Source of the DNA: an uncultured Lachnospiraceae bacterium
GTDB lineage: Bacteria; Bacillota; Clostridia; Lachnospirales; Lachnospiraceae
Length of the DNA stretch: 25,562 nucleotides
Reading direction: 5' to 3'
Assembly (NCBI GenBank): GCA_910583605.1
Contig: CAJTXN010000024.1
Location: 1 to 25,562 of the forward strand
In this document: positions 1 to 7,521 of the stretch, piece after piece
Position numbering within the stretch: position 1 is the stretch's first letter
Layout of the letters: each line of letters opens with the position of its first letter
Made by a program: the position numbers and the translations under genes
Notes under the pieces: model-generated
What the model was told of the DNA's origin: nothing
Database searches by the model: none
The model's input: only the letters and a program-made list of their open reading frames with translations

Positions 1-1936
1 GAAACATATTATTACGTACTTTCTTGATATGGAAGATTTGGATGAAAGTATAGAACTACTTTTAAAAACAAGTGATATAATCAAAGAGAAGTTTCAAAAT
101 GGAATAGATAAAGTTACTTTTGACGATAAAAAAACAATGGATAAAATACCATTTTCTCGATTTTCAATAGCAAAATCTACGTTTAAACAGATAGTCGCAG
201 ATGTTTCATATATTGAAGATTTTGAAGTAGAAATGGCGACACGCCAATTAAAACAAAGTATCATAACGTTGTATAATACGCATACAGATACAAAAATGTT
301 ATTCAAAAATATTGGAATCGACATTTTAAAAAGTAGAATATTAGATAATCAAACAGTATTTTTAGATGAAAATCAATTACAGATTTTATTTGAGAAAGCT
401 CCATATCTTGTTTCTATGGCAACCGAGGATTTATCAGAACTGTCTCCAGAAGACTTCATTCAGGAATATCAGCAAGGGACTCTATATATGCCTTCTCCAA
501 CTATTGAGCCAACTATTGGTGTGATTGATACGTTATTTGATAAACGTGTTTATTTTGGCGAATGGGTAGAGTATCATGATATGATTGATGATAATCTTCC
601 TAAAAATTCAGATGATTATCGTCATGGTACAGCGGTGGATTCTATTATTGTAGATGGCGCAAGATTAAATCCTTGGCTTGATGACGGATGTGGCAGATTT
701 AGGGTACGCCATTTTGGTGTTGCGATAGGTTCAAAATTTTCTTCTTTTACTATTACAAAACAAATAAAAGAGATTATTGCAAATAATAAAGATATAAAGG
801 TTTGGAATATTTCGCTCGGAAGTAATCAAGAAGTTAATGACAATTTTATTTCTGCAGAGGCTGCTATATTAGATAAAATCCAATATGAAAATGATGTTAT
901 TTTTGTTGTTGCAGGGACGAATAAGCCTAGCGCTGATATTGAGAAAATAGGTTCGCCTGCTGATTCAATAAACAGTATGGTAGTTAATGCAGTGACTCAA
1001 AATGGTTTGTCAACTAAGTATGCAAGAAGAGGATTAGCATTATCCTTTTTTGCAAAACCAGATGTTAGTTATTATGGTGGGAGTGAAGAAAAATATATTA
1101 AGGTTTGTGAACCATTAGGAGAAGCAAATGTTGCCGGTACTTCATTTGCAGCTCCTTGGATTGCTCGAAAATTGTCTTACTTGATTGATATTTTGGGATT
1201 GAATAGAGAAGTTGCAAAAGCAATGCTTATTGATGCTGCAAGAGACTGGAATGAAAAGCCGACACCAGAAGAGGTTGCCTTATATGGACATGGTATAGTA
1301 CCTATTAAAATAGATGATATTGTTCATACAAAAGAAGATGAAATTAAATTTCTGGTATATGATGTGAGTGAAAAATGGAATACATATAATTATTATTTTC
1401 CAGTTCCAATTAAAGATGACAAATACCCTTATATTGCAAGGGCAACGATGTGCTATTTTCCTATGTGTGATAGAACACAAGGTGTTGATTATACAAATAC
1501 AGAACTTAATTTACATTTCGGTAGAATCAATAATAAAGGAAAGATAGAGGATATTAAAGGCGATAAACAGAATCAAGATGTAATATTAGATAATGAAAAA
1601 TATTTTCTTTTGGAGGGCGAAGCAAGAGAAAGATTTAGAAAATGGGATAATGTAAAATATATTGCAGAAAGACCAAAAAACAAAATGATGCCGAAGAAAT
1701 CTTACGACAATAAAAATTGGGGAATGGAAATAAAAACAAATAACCGCTTAGACCCTAAAGATGGAATGGGGATTCGCTTTGGTGTTGTAGTTACATTAAA
1801 AGAAATTAATGGCATCAATAGAATTGATGAATTTATTAAGAATTGTACTCTGAATGGTTGGTTAGTTAATCGAATTGATATTCAGACAAGAGTTGATATT
1901 AATAAAAAAGTCAATGAGGATATTGAATTTGAGTAA
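1..1936 (+). CDS. S8 (subtilisin-like) serine protease of an AAA ATPase/S8 defence pair, 5' end outside the window
   Basis: This is a subtilisin-family protease. Counting from the first in-window ATG at 29, the Asp lies in GVIDTLF (D167), the His in DYRHGTAV (H199) and the Ser in AGTSFAAP (S372), so the Asp/His/Ser order and spacing fit a complete S8 domain. There is no signal peptide, so it is probably cytoplasmic. About 150 residues of helical N-terminus and about 200 C-terminal residues flank the protease. The frame stays open upstream of the ATG to base 2 and encodes plausible protein (...TYFLD), with no ribosome binding site before the ATG, so the true start is probably off the left edge. 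The architecture matches the peptidase of the IetA/IetS (also written IteA/IteS) anti-phage pair, whose AAA ATPase would sit just upstream. That partner is not visible here, so the system assignment is inference; the protease fold is not in doubt. Confidence 0.85.
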   Translation, partial: KHIITYFLDMEDLDESIELLLKTSDIIKEKFQNGIDKVTFDDKKTMDKIPFSRFSIAKSTFKQIVADVSYIEDFEVEMATRQLKQSIITLYNTHTDTKMLFKNIGIDILKSRILDNQTVFLDENQLQILFEKAPYLVSMATEDLSELSPEDFIQEYQQGTLYMPSPTIEPTIGVIDTLFDKRVYFGEWVEYHDMIDDNLPKNSDDYRHGTAVDSIIVDGARLNPWLDDGCGRFRVRHFGVAIGSKFSSFTITKQIKEIIANNKDIKVWNISLGSNQEVNDNFISAEAAILDKIQYENDVIFVVAGTNKPSADIEKIGSPADSINSMVVNAVTQNGLSTKYARRGLALSFFAKPDVSYYGGSEEKYIKVCEPLGEANVAGTSFAAPWIARKLSYLIDILGLNREVAKAMLIDAARDWNEKPTPEEVALYGHGIVPIKIDDIVHTKEDEIKFLVYDVSEKWNTYNYYFPVPIKDDKYPYIARATMCYFPMCDRTQGVDYTNTELNLHFGRINNKGKIEDIKGDKQNQDVILDNEKYFLLEGEARERFRKWDNVKYIAERPKNKMMPKKSYDNKNWGMEIKTNNRLDPKDGMGIRFGVVVTLKEINGINRIDEFIKNCTLNGWLVNRIDIQTRVDINKKVNEDIEFE

Positions 1937-2313
1937 ATATAGTTGATATCTTGTGGGAAAAGGGAGTCACGAGCGGTATTAGTACTGCAAAAATATTACC
2001 CATATTTCCGTGGTTTTGTGTGGATATGTTCTAATTTGGTACTCATGTGGAGACGGTAGTATTGATGTCAAGAAAAGATAAATAAGGGCCAGAAAGTGGC
2101 GTATTTCCAGGCTTTTTCGGGTATGGTCAACCTTCCGGGAAAGCTCGGTTCTTTTATATGAAAACATATCTACTGTAAAATCGGTCAGAGTGTTTAGGCT
2201 GCGGATTAGATGTCGTAGGTTGTGGCACTAGGATAGATGTTATCTAGGGTGCAAACTCAATTTGAGTAAGTGATATGGATATTGTCTAATCAGGCAACTC
2301 GACTGTTGGCTGT
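1937..2313. other. Decayed intergenic stretch with a short imperfect repeated motif
   Basis: No coding frame is supported in these roughly 380 bases. All frames carry stops, and I could not recognise the missing upstream part of the following restriction-subunit fragment. Three imperfect copies of a GGATTAGATGT-like motif are present, around 2203-2213, 2231-2241 (GGATAGATGTT) and at the edge of the next reading frame, 2326-2337. They could be debris from local duplication. Confidence 0.4.
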
Positions 2314-2772
2314 ATGGCAGGCAGTGGATTAGATGTTATGGATGATAAGTATGGCACAGATGTATTTACTGACCCGACTATTAAGGGACGCTTAGGTGTA
2401 AATGCGATGAAGGCAAAGAAGCATCTGTATGACCATATCGTTTATGATTCATCTAATGAGCAGGCATTTGCTACTGAACTGGATACAAATACAAACGTAG
2501 CAGTATACGTTAAATTACCAGACGGATTTTATATTTCAACTCCGGTTGGCCATTACAATCCTGACTGGGCAATAGCATTCTATGAAGGAACAGTTAAACA
2601 CATTTACTTTGTTGCAGAGACAAAGGGTTCCATGAATTCAATGCAGCTTCGTTTAATCAAAGAATCAAAGATTCACTGTGCAAGAGAACACTTTAAGGCC
2701 ATCAGCAATGGTGAAGTTGTTTACGATGTTGTTGATAGCTATAAGACTCTCCTTGATATGGTGACGAAGTAA
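2314..2772 (+). pseudogene. C-terminal fragment of a type III restriction endonuclease Res subunit
   Basis: The 152 residues match the end of type III restriction-modification Res proteins, which carry the PD-(D/E)XK nuclease after the helicase domains. The visible nuclease motif is NPDWAIAF (PD) followed by FVAETKG (ExK), and the family's KKHLYDHIVYDS and VKLP.GFYISTPVG stretches precede it. Full-length Res is about 900-1000 residues, so the helicase and most of the protein are missing. No Mod methyltransferase gene is in the window. The ATG at 2314 has no ribosome binding site. It ends just before the DUF262 gene, whose AAGGAGG overlaps its stop codon. It is almost certainly a remnant; expression as a free nuclease domain cannot be excluded. 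Confidence 0.8.
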
Positions 2773-2784
2773 GGAGGGCTGTTT

Positions 2785-4575
2785 ATGCCAACAACGATAG
2801 AAGTTAACAAACAAAGTGTGGAGGCATTACTTGGTAGTGGAATAGCAAAACCATTTGTTATTCCAGAATACCAGCGTCCTTATGCGTGGACAGATGAACA
2901 AGTAGAAACGTTGTTTGAAGATTTATGGGAATTTACAGCTACTAGCGGAGGTACGGAACGTGAAGGTTCGTACTTCCTTGGTAGTGTTGTTGCCTATGAA
3001 AATGAAGATGGTGAACAGGAAATTATTGATGGTCAGCAGCGTATCACATCATTATTTTTACTGTTAAGAGCTATCTATACGAAGTTAGTTGTTACTCCTG
3101 TAGCAGAACGTACTGCAGAAGCAAATAACTTTATTGGAAAAATCGAGCCTGCTATTTGGCGTACAAACAAATTAACAGGAACTGTAGATTATAAGAATAT
3201 TCTTCTTACATCACGTGTTGTGAATAATGAAGGTAATGAGATTCTGCGTACCATCCTTGAAACAGGAAAAGCGGATGAGAATGCGAAAGACAACTATTCT
3301 AAAAATTATAGACATTTTCAGGAGTTGTTTGACAAGCACTCGACTGAAAATCCATTGATGGTTTATCAGTTTATCTATGCATTATTGAATCAGGCTATTC
3401 TTTTACCGATAACTGCGGATACTCAAGATACTGCATTAACGATTTTCTCTACTTTAAATGATAGAGGTTTACCACTTTCTGATGCCGATATCTTTAAGGC
3501 AAAGATTTATAAGCAGTTAGAGGCGGACGATAAGAAAGTATTCATCAACCGTTGGAAAGACCTTGATGAACAAGCAACGGAAGCTAATGAAAGTATTCAG
3601 CAGCTGTTCTATTATAATATGTTTTATCTTCGTGCCTTAGAACAGGATACAAAGACTACTACACCCGGTGTAAGAAAATATTATGCCGCAAACAAATTTG
3701 AACGTCTGTATCAGCCGGGACTGTTAGATAATTTGTTTGTTATTCTTGATTTATGGAAAGTAATCAATAAAGGCGAAGTGCTTGAAGATGAAGCATGGTC
3801 TTCAAACATAAAGATTAAACAGACGTTAGATACCCTTACCTCATATCCTAACGAGTTCTGGAAGTATCCAGTTGTAATCTATTATGTTAGTTACCGCAAG
3901 GAAGCAGATTTTGAGACTAAGTTTGGTTTATTCTTGAATAAGTTACTAGCTGAGCTAATGACAAAGTATATTCTGGTTCCTACCATCAATGCGGTTAAAA
4001 CGGATATTTTGAAGTTGAATTCTGCAATTATTGAATCAAGCACACCTAAGTTCGATTTCAAGGAATTAGATGCAAGCCAGCTTGAAGCACATATTCAGAA
4101 TCCTAATCGTAATGTGGTTCGTATGTTACTGAAGACTCTTGCTTATGAACAGCAGGATACATTACTTCCAAGCAAATGGGAGATTGAACATATCTTCCCT
4201 CAGAAGTGGCAGACAAACTATTTCCCTGATGTGCCAGATAGCATTATCAAGGAGAAGATTGAGCATATTGGCAACAAGCTTCCGTTCGAAAAGAAGCTAA
4301 ACATAGTTGCCGGTAACGGATACTTCGGCAAAAAGAAAAAAGAATATGCTGCTTCGAAGATTGCAATTACAAATGCAATGGGTACATCTGACATTCAGGA
4401 TTGGGATATGGACTCCATCATGAAAAGGGATATTAGAGTATCAGATTCCATTACTGAGATTCTTAAGAAGTGGAATAATGAATATCTGAATGTTCCTACA
4501 GAAACACCAGTTGATGAACCTTCAGCTGAAGACTTAGCTCGCATTGAAGAGTTCAAGAAAAAGGGCTGGATATAA
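2785..4575 (+). CDS. DUF262-DUF1524 GmrSD-type (type IV restriction-like) protein
   Basis: This 596-residue protein has the single-chain GmrSD architecture. The N-terminal DUF262 (ParB/Srx-like NTPase) domain shows IPEYQRPYAW at 26-35 and IDGQQR at 81-86. The C-terminal DUF1524 domain carries an HNH-like nuclease motif with EHIFPQ (E468, H469), GNK (496-498) and the family's Asn...FGKKKKEYA tail. Family members cut modified, for example glucosylated hydroxymethylcytosine, phage DNA in an NTP-dependent way, and related single-chain forms are common in defence islands. The gene has a strong ribosome binding site (AAGGAGG, 8 bases before ATG) and all key motifs, so it is probably the one functional restriction gene here. 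Its substrate is not predictable from sequence. It sits between two broken genes (Res fragment and RhuM fragment). Confidence 0.88.
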   Translation: MPTTIEVNKQSVEALLGSGIAKPFVIPEYQRPYAWTDEQVETLFEDLWEFTATSGGTEREGSYFLGSVVAYENEDGEQEIIDGQQRITSLFLLLRAIYTKLVVTPVAERTAEANNFIGKIEPAIWRTNKLTGTVDYKNILLTSRVVNNEGNEILRTILETGKADENAKDNYSKNYRHFQELFDKHSTENPLMVYQFIYALLNQAILLPITADTQDTALTIFSTLNDRGLPLSDADIFKAKIYKQLEADDKKVFINRWKDLDEQATEANESIQQLFYYNMFYLRALEQDTKTTTPGVRKYYAANKFERLYQPGLLDNLFVILDLWKVINKGEVLEDEAWSSNIKIKQTLDTLTSYPNEFWKYPVVIYYVSYRKEADFETKFGLFLNKLLAELMTKYILVPTINAVKTDILKLNSAIIESSTPKFDFKELDASQLEAHIQNPNRNVVRMLLKTLAYEQQDTLLPSKWEIEHIFPQKWQTNYFPDVPDSIIKEKIEHIGNKLPFEKKLNIVAGNGYFGKKKKEYAASKIAITNAMGTSDIQDWDMDSIMKRDIRVSDSITEILKKWNNEYLNVPTETPVDEPSAEDLARIEEFKKKGWI

Positions 4576-4589
4576 GGAGGTAATGCTAT

Positions 4590-4940
4590 TTGAAACAGAA
4601 AAAAGATGAAATTACCATCCGTTCCAGCGCAGCGGAATATCTGACCTATGTTGCATCGATTGGCGACCAGCAGGACAGTATTGAAATGCGCTATGAGGAT
4701 GAGAATATATGGCTGACACAGAAGATGATGGCTACACTATATGATGTGAATGTTCGTACAATAAATGAGCATATCAAGAAGATTTACTCTGATTCTGAAC
4801 TTGAGGAAGATGCAACTATCCGGAATTTCCGGATAGTTCAAACCGAGGGTTCTCGTCAGATAACTCGTGATACGAAGCATTATAAAGTTGATAGCAAGTG
4901 TTGGTGTGCAAGACCTTCTATGATTTTAAAAACTGGATAG
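4590..4940 (+). pseudogene. Truncated RhuM-like (virulence RhuM family) protein
   Basis: The reading frame starts with TTG nine bases after AAGGAGG (4574-4580). Residues about 30-100 carry the RhuM family core: IEMRYEDENIWLTQKMMATLYDV, then INEHIKKI, then KHY. Normal members are about 300-340 residues and continue past KHY into a Fic/DOC-adjacent helical region. Here the family match stops at about 4885, and a short unrelated tail (DSKCWCARPSMILKTG) runs to a TAG. It is therefore a 3'-deleted gene. RhuM-like genes are frequent accessories of restriction and defence islands; the molecular function of the family is not known. The ribosome binding site close to the DUF262 stop suggests the two were once co-transcribed. 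Confidence 0.7.
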
Positions 4941-5092
4941 GCTATAATAAACGGGGAAAATTTGTTAAGGCTATATAATATAAAACCAATAAGCAAAAGA
5001 GCAACCGATATGACCAAAACAAAACAGAAAAAGCAAGGAAGTACACAAAGTATTAAAGGTAAGAAAAAGTAATATGGAGGTAATGATAAAAA
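4941..5092 (+). other. Junction stretch with a lysine-rich C-terminal tail fragment
   Basis: One frame is open from 4941 to the TAA at 5070-5072 and ends in a basic tail (from ATG 5010: MTKTKQKKQGSTQSIKGKKK). It resembles the 3' end of a lost gene, has no start signal of its own, and cannot be assigned. A good ribosome binding site (GGAGG, 5075-5079) belonging to the next gene follows. Confidence 0.3.
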
Positions 5093-5704
5093 ATGATGCA
5101 ATTTGGAATGCCGACATTAATTGAAAATAGAACATTTGAAGACAATGTTAAGTTGTGTAAAGACTTAGGTCTTAAATTTATTGAACTTAATATGAATTTT
5201 CCGGAATATCAAATTGATAAACTTGAATATATAGATTATTTTTTGAATGTAGAAAAAGAAATGCAGGTTTATTATACCATTCATTTGGATGAAAATATGA
5301 ATGTGGCAGATTTTAATCCGCTCGTGAGAGAGGCATATTTAGAGACAGCAAGAAGAACAATTGAGGTTGCAAAGCAGTTTGTGGAGATAAAAAATCAATA
5401 TGGAAATGAGAATCAGCCGCTAATTTTAAATATGCATATGCATCATGGAATATATATCACATTGTCTGATAAAAAGGTACAAATGTATGAAAGAGATTTT
5501 GATGTTTATATGAACCACTTTAAGACTTTTCGAGAGTTGGTTGAGAAGTGGATTGGTGATTCTGATGTTAAGATTGCCATTGAAAATACGTCTGGATTTA
5601 AAGACTATGAAATAAAGGCGATTGAATATTTACTTAAAAGTCCATGCTTTGCTCTGACATGGGATATTGGACATTCAAAGAAAAACGGTATTCTTATGGA
5701 ATGA
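5093..5704 (+). pseudogene. 3'-truncated sugar phosphate isomerase/epimerase-like TIM barrel
   Basis: The product resembles the AP-endonuclease-2 / xylose-isomerase-like TIM-barrel superfamily. Features seen are an N-terminal strand with a family-like Glu (LKFIELNMNF), a His in IHLDEN, HMHHGIY, a metal-binding Glu in KIAIENTSGF and the Asp/His of LTWDIGHS. Complete members run about 260-300 residues, with one or two more beta/alpha units carrying the last metal ligands (typically a His and a Glu). Here the protein stops at 203 with KKNGILME directly after DIGHS, so the active site is incomplete. The start is a double ATG (5093/5096) behind GGAGG. The gene lies 32 bp before a broken kptA. The substrate cannot be inferred. 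Confidence 0.65.
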
Positions 5705-5736
5705 AACTCAAAAATTGATCGGAGGTGCAAACAGAT

Positions 5737-6336
5737 ATGACCAATCAATCCACAAAAGCCCTAAGCAAATACATCTCCCTGATTCTCCGCCATAAGCCGG
5801 AAGTAATCGGCATTTCACTTGACGAACATGGCTGGGCAGATGTGAAATAGCTGATCAGCGGTATAAGCAAAACACAAACCATGACGATGGAACTTCTTGA
5901 GCAGATTGTTGCAGAAGATGAAAAACAAAGATATTCATTTAATGAGGACCATACGCGAATCCGAGCCAATCAGGGTCACTCCATTCCGGTGGATGTTGAA
6001 TTAAAGGAATACGAACCGCCAAAGTATTTGTACCACGGTACCGGTGAGAAATACAGAAAATCCATTGATGAAAATGGACTACAGCCTAAGAGCAGATTAT
6101 ATGTTCATTTATCGGCCGATATAGATACCGCCATTCAGGTGGGCAGCAGGCATGGGAAGCCGGTTGTTTACAAAGTAAGTTCCGGCCGGATGCAGAAAGA
6201 CGGATATCAGTTTTTTAAATCCGTCAATGGAGTATGGCTGACGAAGGAAGTTCCTGTCACGTATTTTAAAAGAGAAACATTTGATGAAACCTCTGTTTCA
6301 GGAGGTAAAATTAGAGAAGAGAACGATATGGATTAA
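5737..6336 (+). pseudogene. kptA: RNA 2'-phosphotransferase (Tpt1/KptA) interrupted by one in-frame TAG
   Basis: KptA/Tpt1 removes a 2'-phosphate from RNA, transferring it to NAD+ and giving ADP-ribose 1'',2''-cyclic phosphate. Starting at ATG 5737 (GGAGG upstream), the frame encodes LRHKPE with R18-H19, then GWADVK, then TAG at 5848-5850 (codon 38). It continues as LISGI...RANQGHS (R76), YHGT, YVHLS and GSRHGKPVV (R138) to a TAA at 6334. The conserved Arg-His-Arg-Arg set is complete. Homologues have a sense residue (often Lys, as in ADIDKLI of E. coli) at the TAG position, so one AAG-to-TAG change would explain it. No frameshift is seen. Without readthrough only a 37-residue peptide is made; an internal restart at the ATG codons 5881/5884 would lack R18-H19. 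Confidence 0.85.
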
Positions 6337-6358
6337 GTGCAGAAAGGATGGAAGAAGA

Positions 6359-6910
6359 ATGAGCAGAGTAAATTTTGGCGCAAAACCATTTATGTACCCG
6401 ATGCCGGTACTGATCATCGGAACCTATGATGAAAACGGAGTACCTAATGCCATGAATGCCGCATGGGGAATCATTACGGATATGAATGAGATTTCCATCA
6501 GCATGTCAAAGCACAAGACAACAGAAAATATTGCTAAAACCGGAGCGTTTACGGTCAGTATTGCTACAGAGGACACGGTAGAAGCCTGTGATTATGTAGG
6601 TCTGGAATCTGCCAGCAAAGTACCGGATAAATTTGCAAAAGCGGGATTTCATGCGACAAAGAGCGGGTATGTAAATGCACCCCTTATCGATGAACTTCCT
6701 ATGGCTTTGGAATGTAAGCTCAGAAGTTTTGAAAATGGAATTCTGGTGGGAGAAATTGTAAATGTAAATGCTGATGAAAGTATCCTTACAGATGGCCGCA
6801 TCGATCCTGAAAAGTTAAAACCGATTACTTACGATCCGGTCAATCAGGCATACATCGGACTTGGAGAGAAAGTAGGCAATGCGTTTAAAGACGGATGGAA
6901 AGGTCGATGA
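6359..6910 (+). CDS. Flavin reductase family protein (FMN-binding split barrel)
   Basis: This 183-residue protein belongs to the flavin reductase-like FMN-binding split-barrel family. Such proteins bind FMN and in many cases supply reduced flavin to a partner enzyme. Characteristic parts are the N-terminal YPMPVLIIGTYDENGVPNAM, AAWG, the SISMSKHKTTENI segment, the GAFTVSIAT strand, and LECKLRSFENGILVGEIV. I chose ATG 6359 rather than the in-frame ATG at 6281, because the upstream 26 codons lie within the end of kptA, are not family-like, and a purine-rich GAAAGG/GGAAGAAG lies before 6359. The stop overlaps the start of the VOC gene (ATGA), so the two are translationally coupled. The electron acceptor is unknown. 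Confidence 0.85.
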   Translation: MSRVNFGAKPFMYPMPVLIIGTYDENGVPNAMNAAWGIITDMNEISISMSKHKTTENIAKTGAFTVSIATEDTVEACDYVGLESASKVPDKFAKAGFHATKSGYVNAPLIDELPMALECKLRSFENGILVGEIVNVNADESILTDGRIDPEKLKPITYDPVNQAYIGLGEKVGNAFKDGWKGR

Positions 6911-7299
6911 GTTTATTGTATATTGAGCATATTGCCATGTATGTAAATGATTTGGAAACAGCAAAGGACTTTTTTGTTAAATATTTTAATGCAGTTCCCA
7001 ATCAGAAATACCATAATAAAACCACCGGTTTTTATTCGTATTTTCTTTCCTTTGAGCAGGGAGCAAGACTGGAACTCATGTATAAACCTTCAATGTCTGA
7101 TGACGAAAAGCATTTGGCAAGAACAGGATATATCCACATAGCCTTCCGACTGGGAAGCAGGGAAGCAGTGGATAACCTGACTGGCAGGCTGCAGACAGAC
7201 GGCTATGAGGTTGTCAGCGGACCCAGAATAACCGGAGACGGATATTATGAAAGCTGTATCATAGGAATTGAAGGCAATCAGATTGAAATAACGGTGTAG
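6907..7299 (+). CDS. VOC-fold (glyoxalase/bleomycin resistance/dioxygenase superfamily) protein
   Basis: The 130-residue product is a vicinal-oxygen-chelate protein with two beta-alpha-beta-beta-beta modules. Candidate metal ligands sit where the fold places them: His in IEHIAMYV, Glu in ARLELM, His in GYIHIAF and Glu in GNQIEI. The start chosen is ATG 6907, inside the ATGA overlap with the flavin reductase stop; an in-frame ATG at 6895 is also possible. Family members isomerise, open rings, or sequester drugs. The pairing with a flavin reductase hints at metabolism of a small redox-active compound, but no substrate is recognisable. Confidence 0.8.
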   Translation: MSLLYIEHIAMYVNDLETAKDFFVKYFNAVPNQKYHNKTTGFYSYFLSFEQGARLELMYKPSMSDDEKHLARTGYIHIAFRLGSREAVDNLTGRLQTDGYEVVSGPRITGDGYYESCIIGIEGNQIEITV

Positions 7300-7323
7300 G
7301 AAGCAAAAAAGAATAATTAAAGC

Positions 7324-7352
7324 TTGACTTTTAAATCCTACAATTGTAATAT
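7324..7352 (+). promoter_or_regulatory. Sigma-A type promoter with overlapping BlaI/MecI-like operator (unit 1)
   Basis: TTGACT (7324-7329), a 17-bp spacer and TAATAT (7347-7352) form a good promoter. The perfect palindrome TACAATTGTA (7339-7348) overlaps the -10. TACA-N2-TGTA is the core of the BlaI/MecI operator, so a BlaI-type repressor would block RNA polymerase here. The seven-base step between this promoter unit and the next shares the same TTTTAAAT context. Confidence 0.65.
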
Positions 7353-7395
7353 TGAAGAATGGAGACAGAAAAATAAAATTGGTATTAGTATTTTT

Positions 7396-7426
7396 TGTTT
7401 TAAATTCTTACAAGTGTAATACTATA
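7396..7426 (+). promoter_or_regulatory. Second promoter/BlaI-MecI-like operator unit
   Basis: The dyad TTACAAGTGTAA (7408-7419) is embedded in sequence nearly identical to unit 1 (TTTTAAAT, two to three bases, TACA..TGTAATA). It has a -10-like TAATAC (7417-7422) and a weak -35 TTGTTT (7395-7400) 16 bp upstream. Paired operators upstream of the regulated gene are typical for bla/mec control. It lies about 100 bp before the PBP start. Confidence 0.55.
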
Positions 7427-7521
7427 AAGGAATTGGATATAAAAATTTGAAATATTATATGGAAAAATCAAGAATAATAATAGGGAATAACAGAGAATCA
7501 TAAATAATACCGGAGGTCAAT

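Noticed and set aside
2201..2340. GGATTAGATGT copies as a CRISPR-like or iteron array
   Set aside because: Only three imperfect short copies with unequal spacing.
5848..5850. TAG in kptA read as pyrrolysine or a programmed recoding site
   Set aside because: KptA has no known pyrrolysine, no PylS/PylT evidence is in the window, and the position is simply a variable or Lys site in relatives. Kept only as part of the amber observation.
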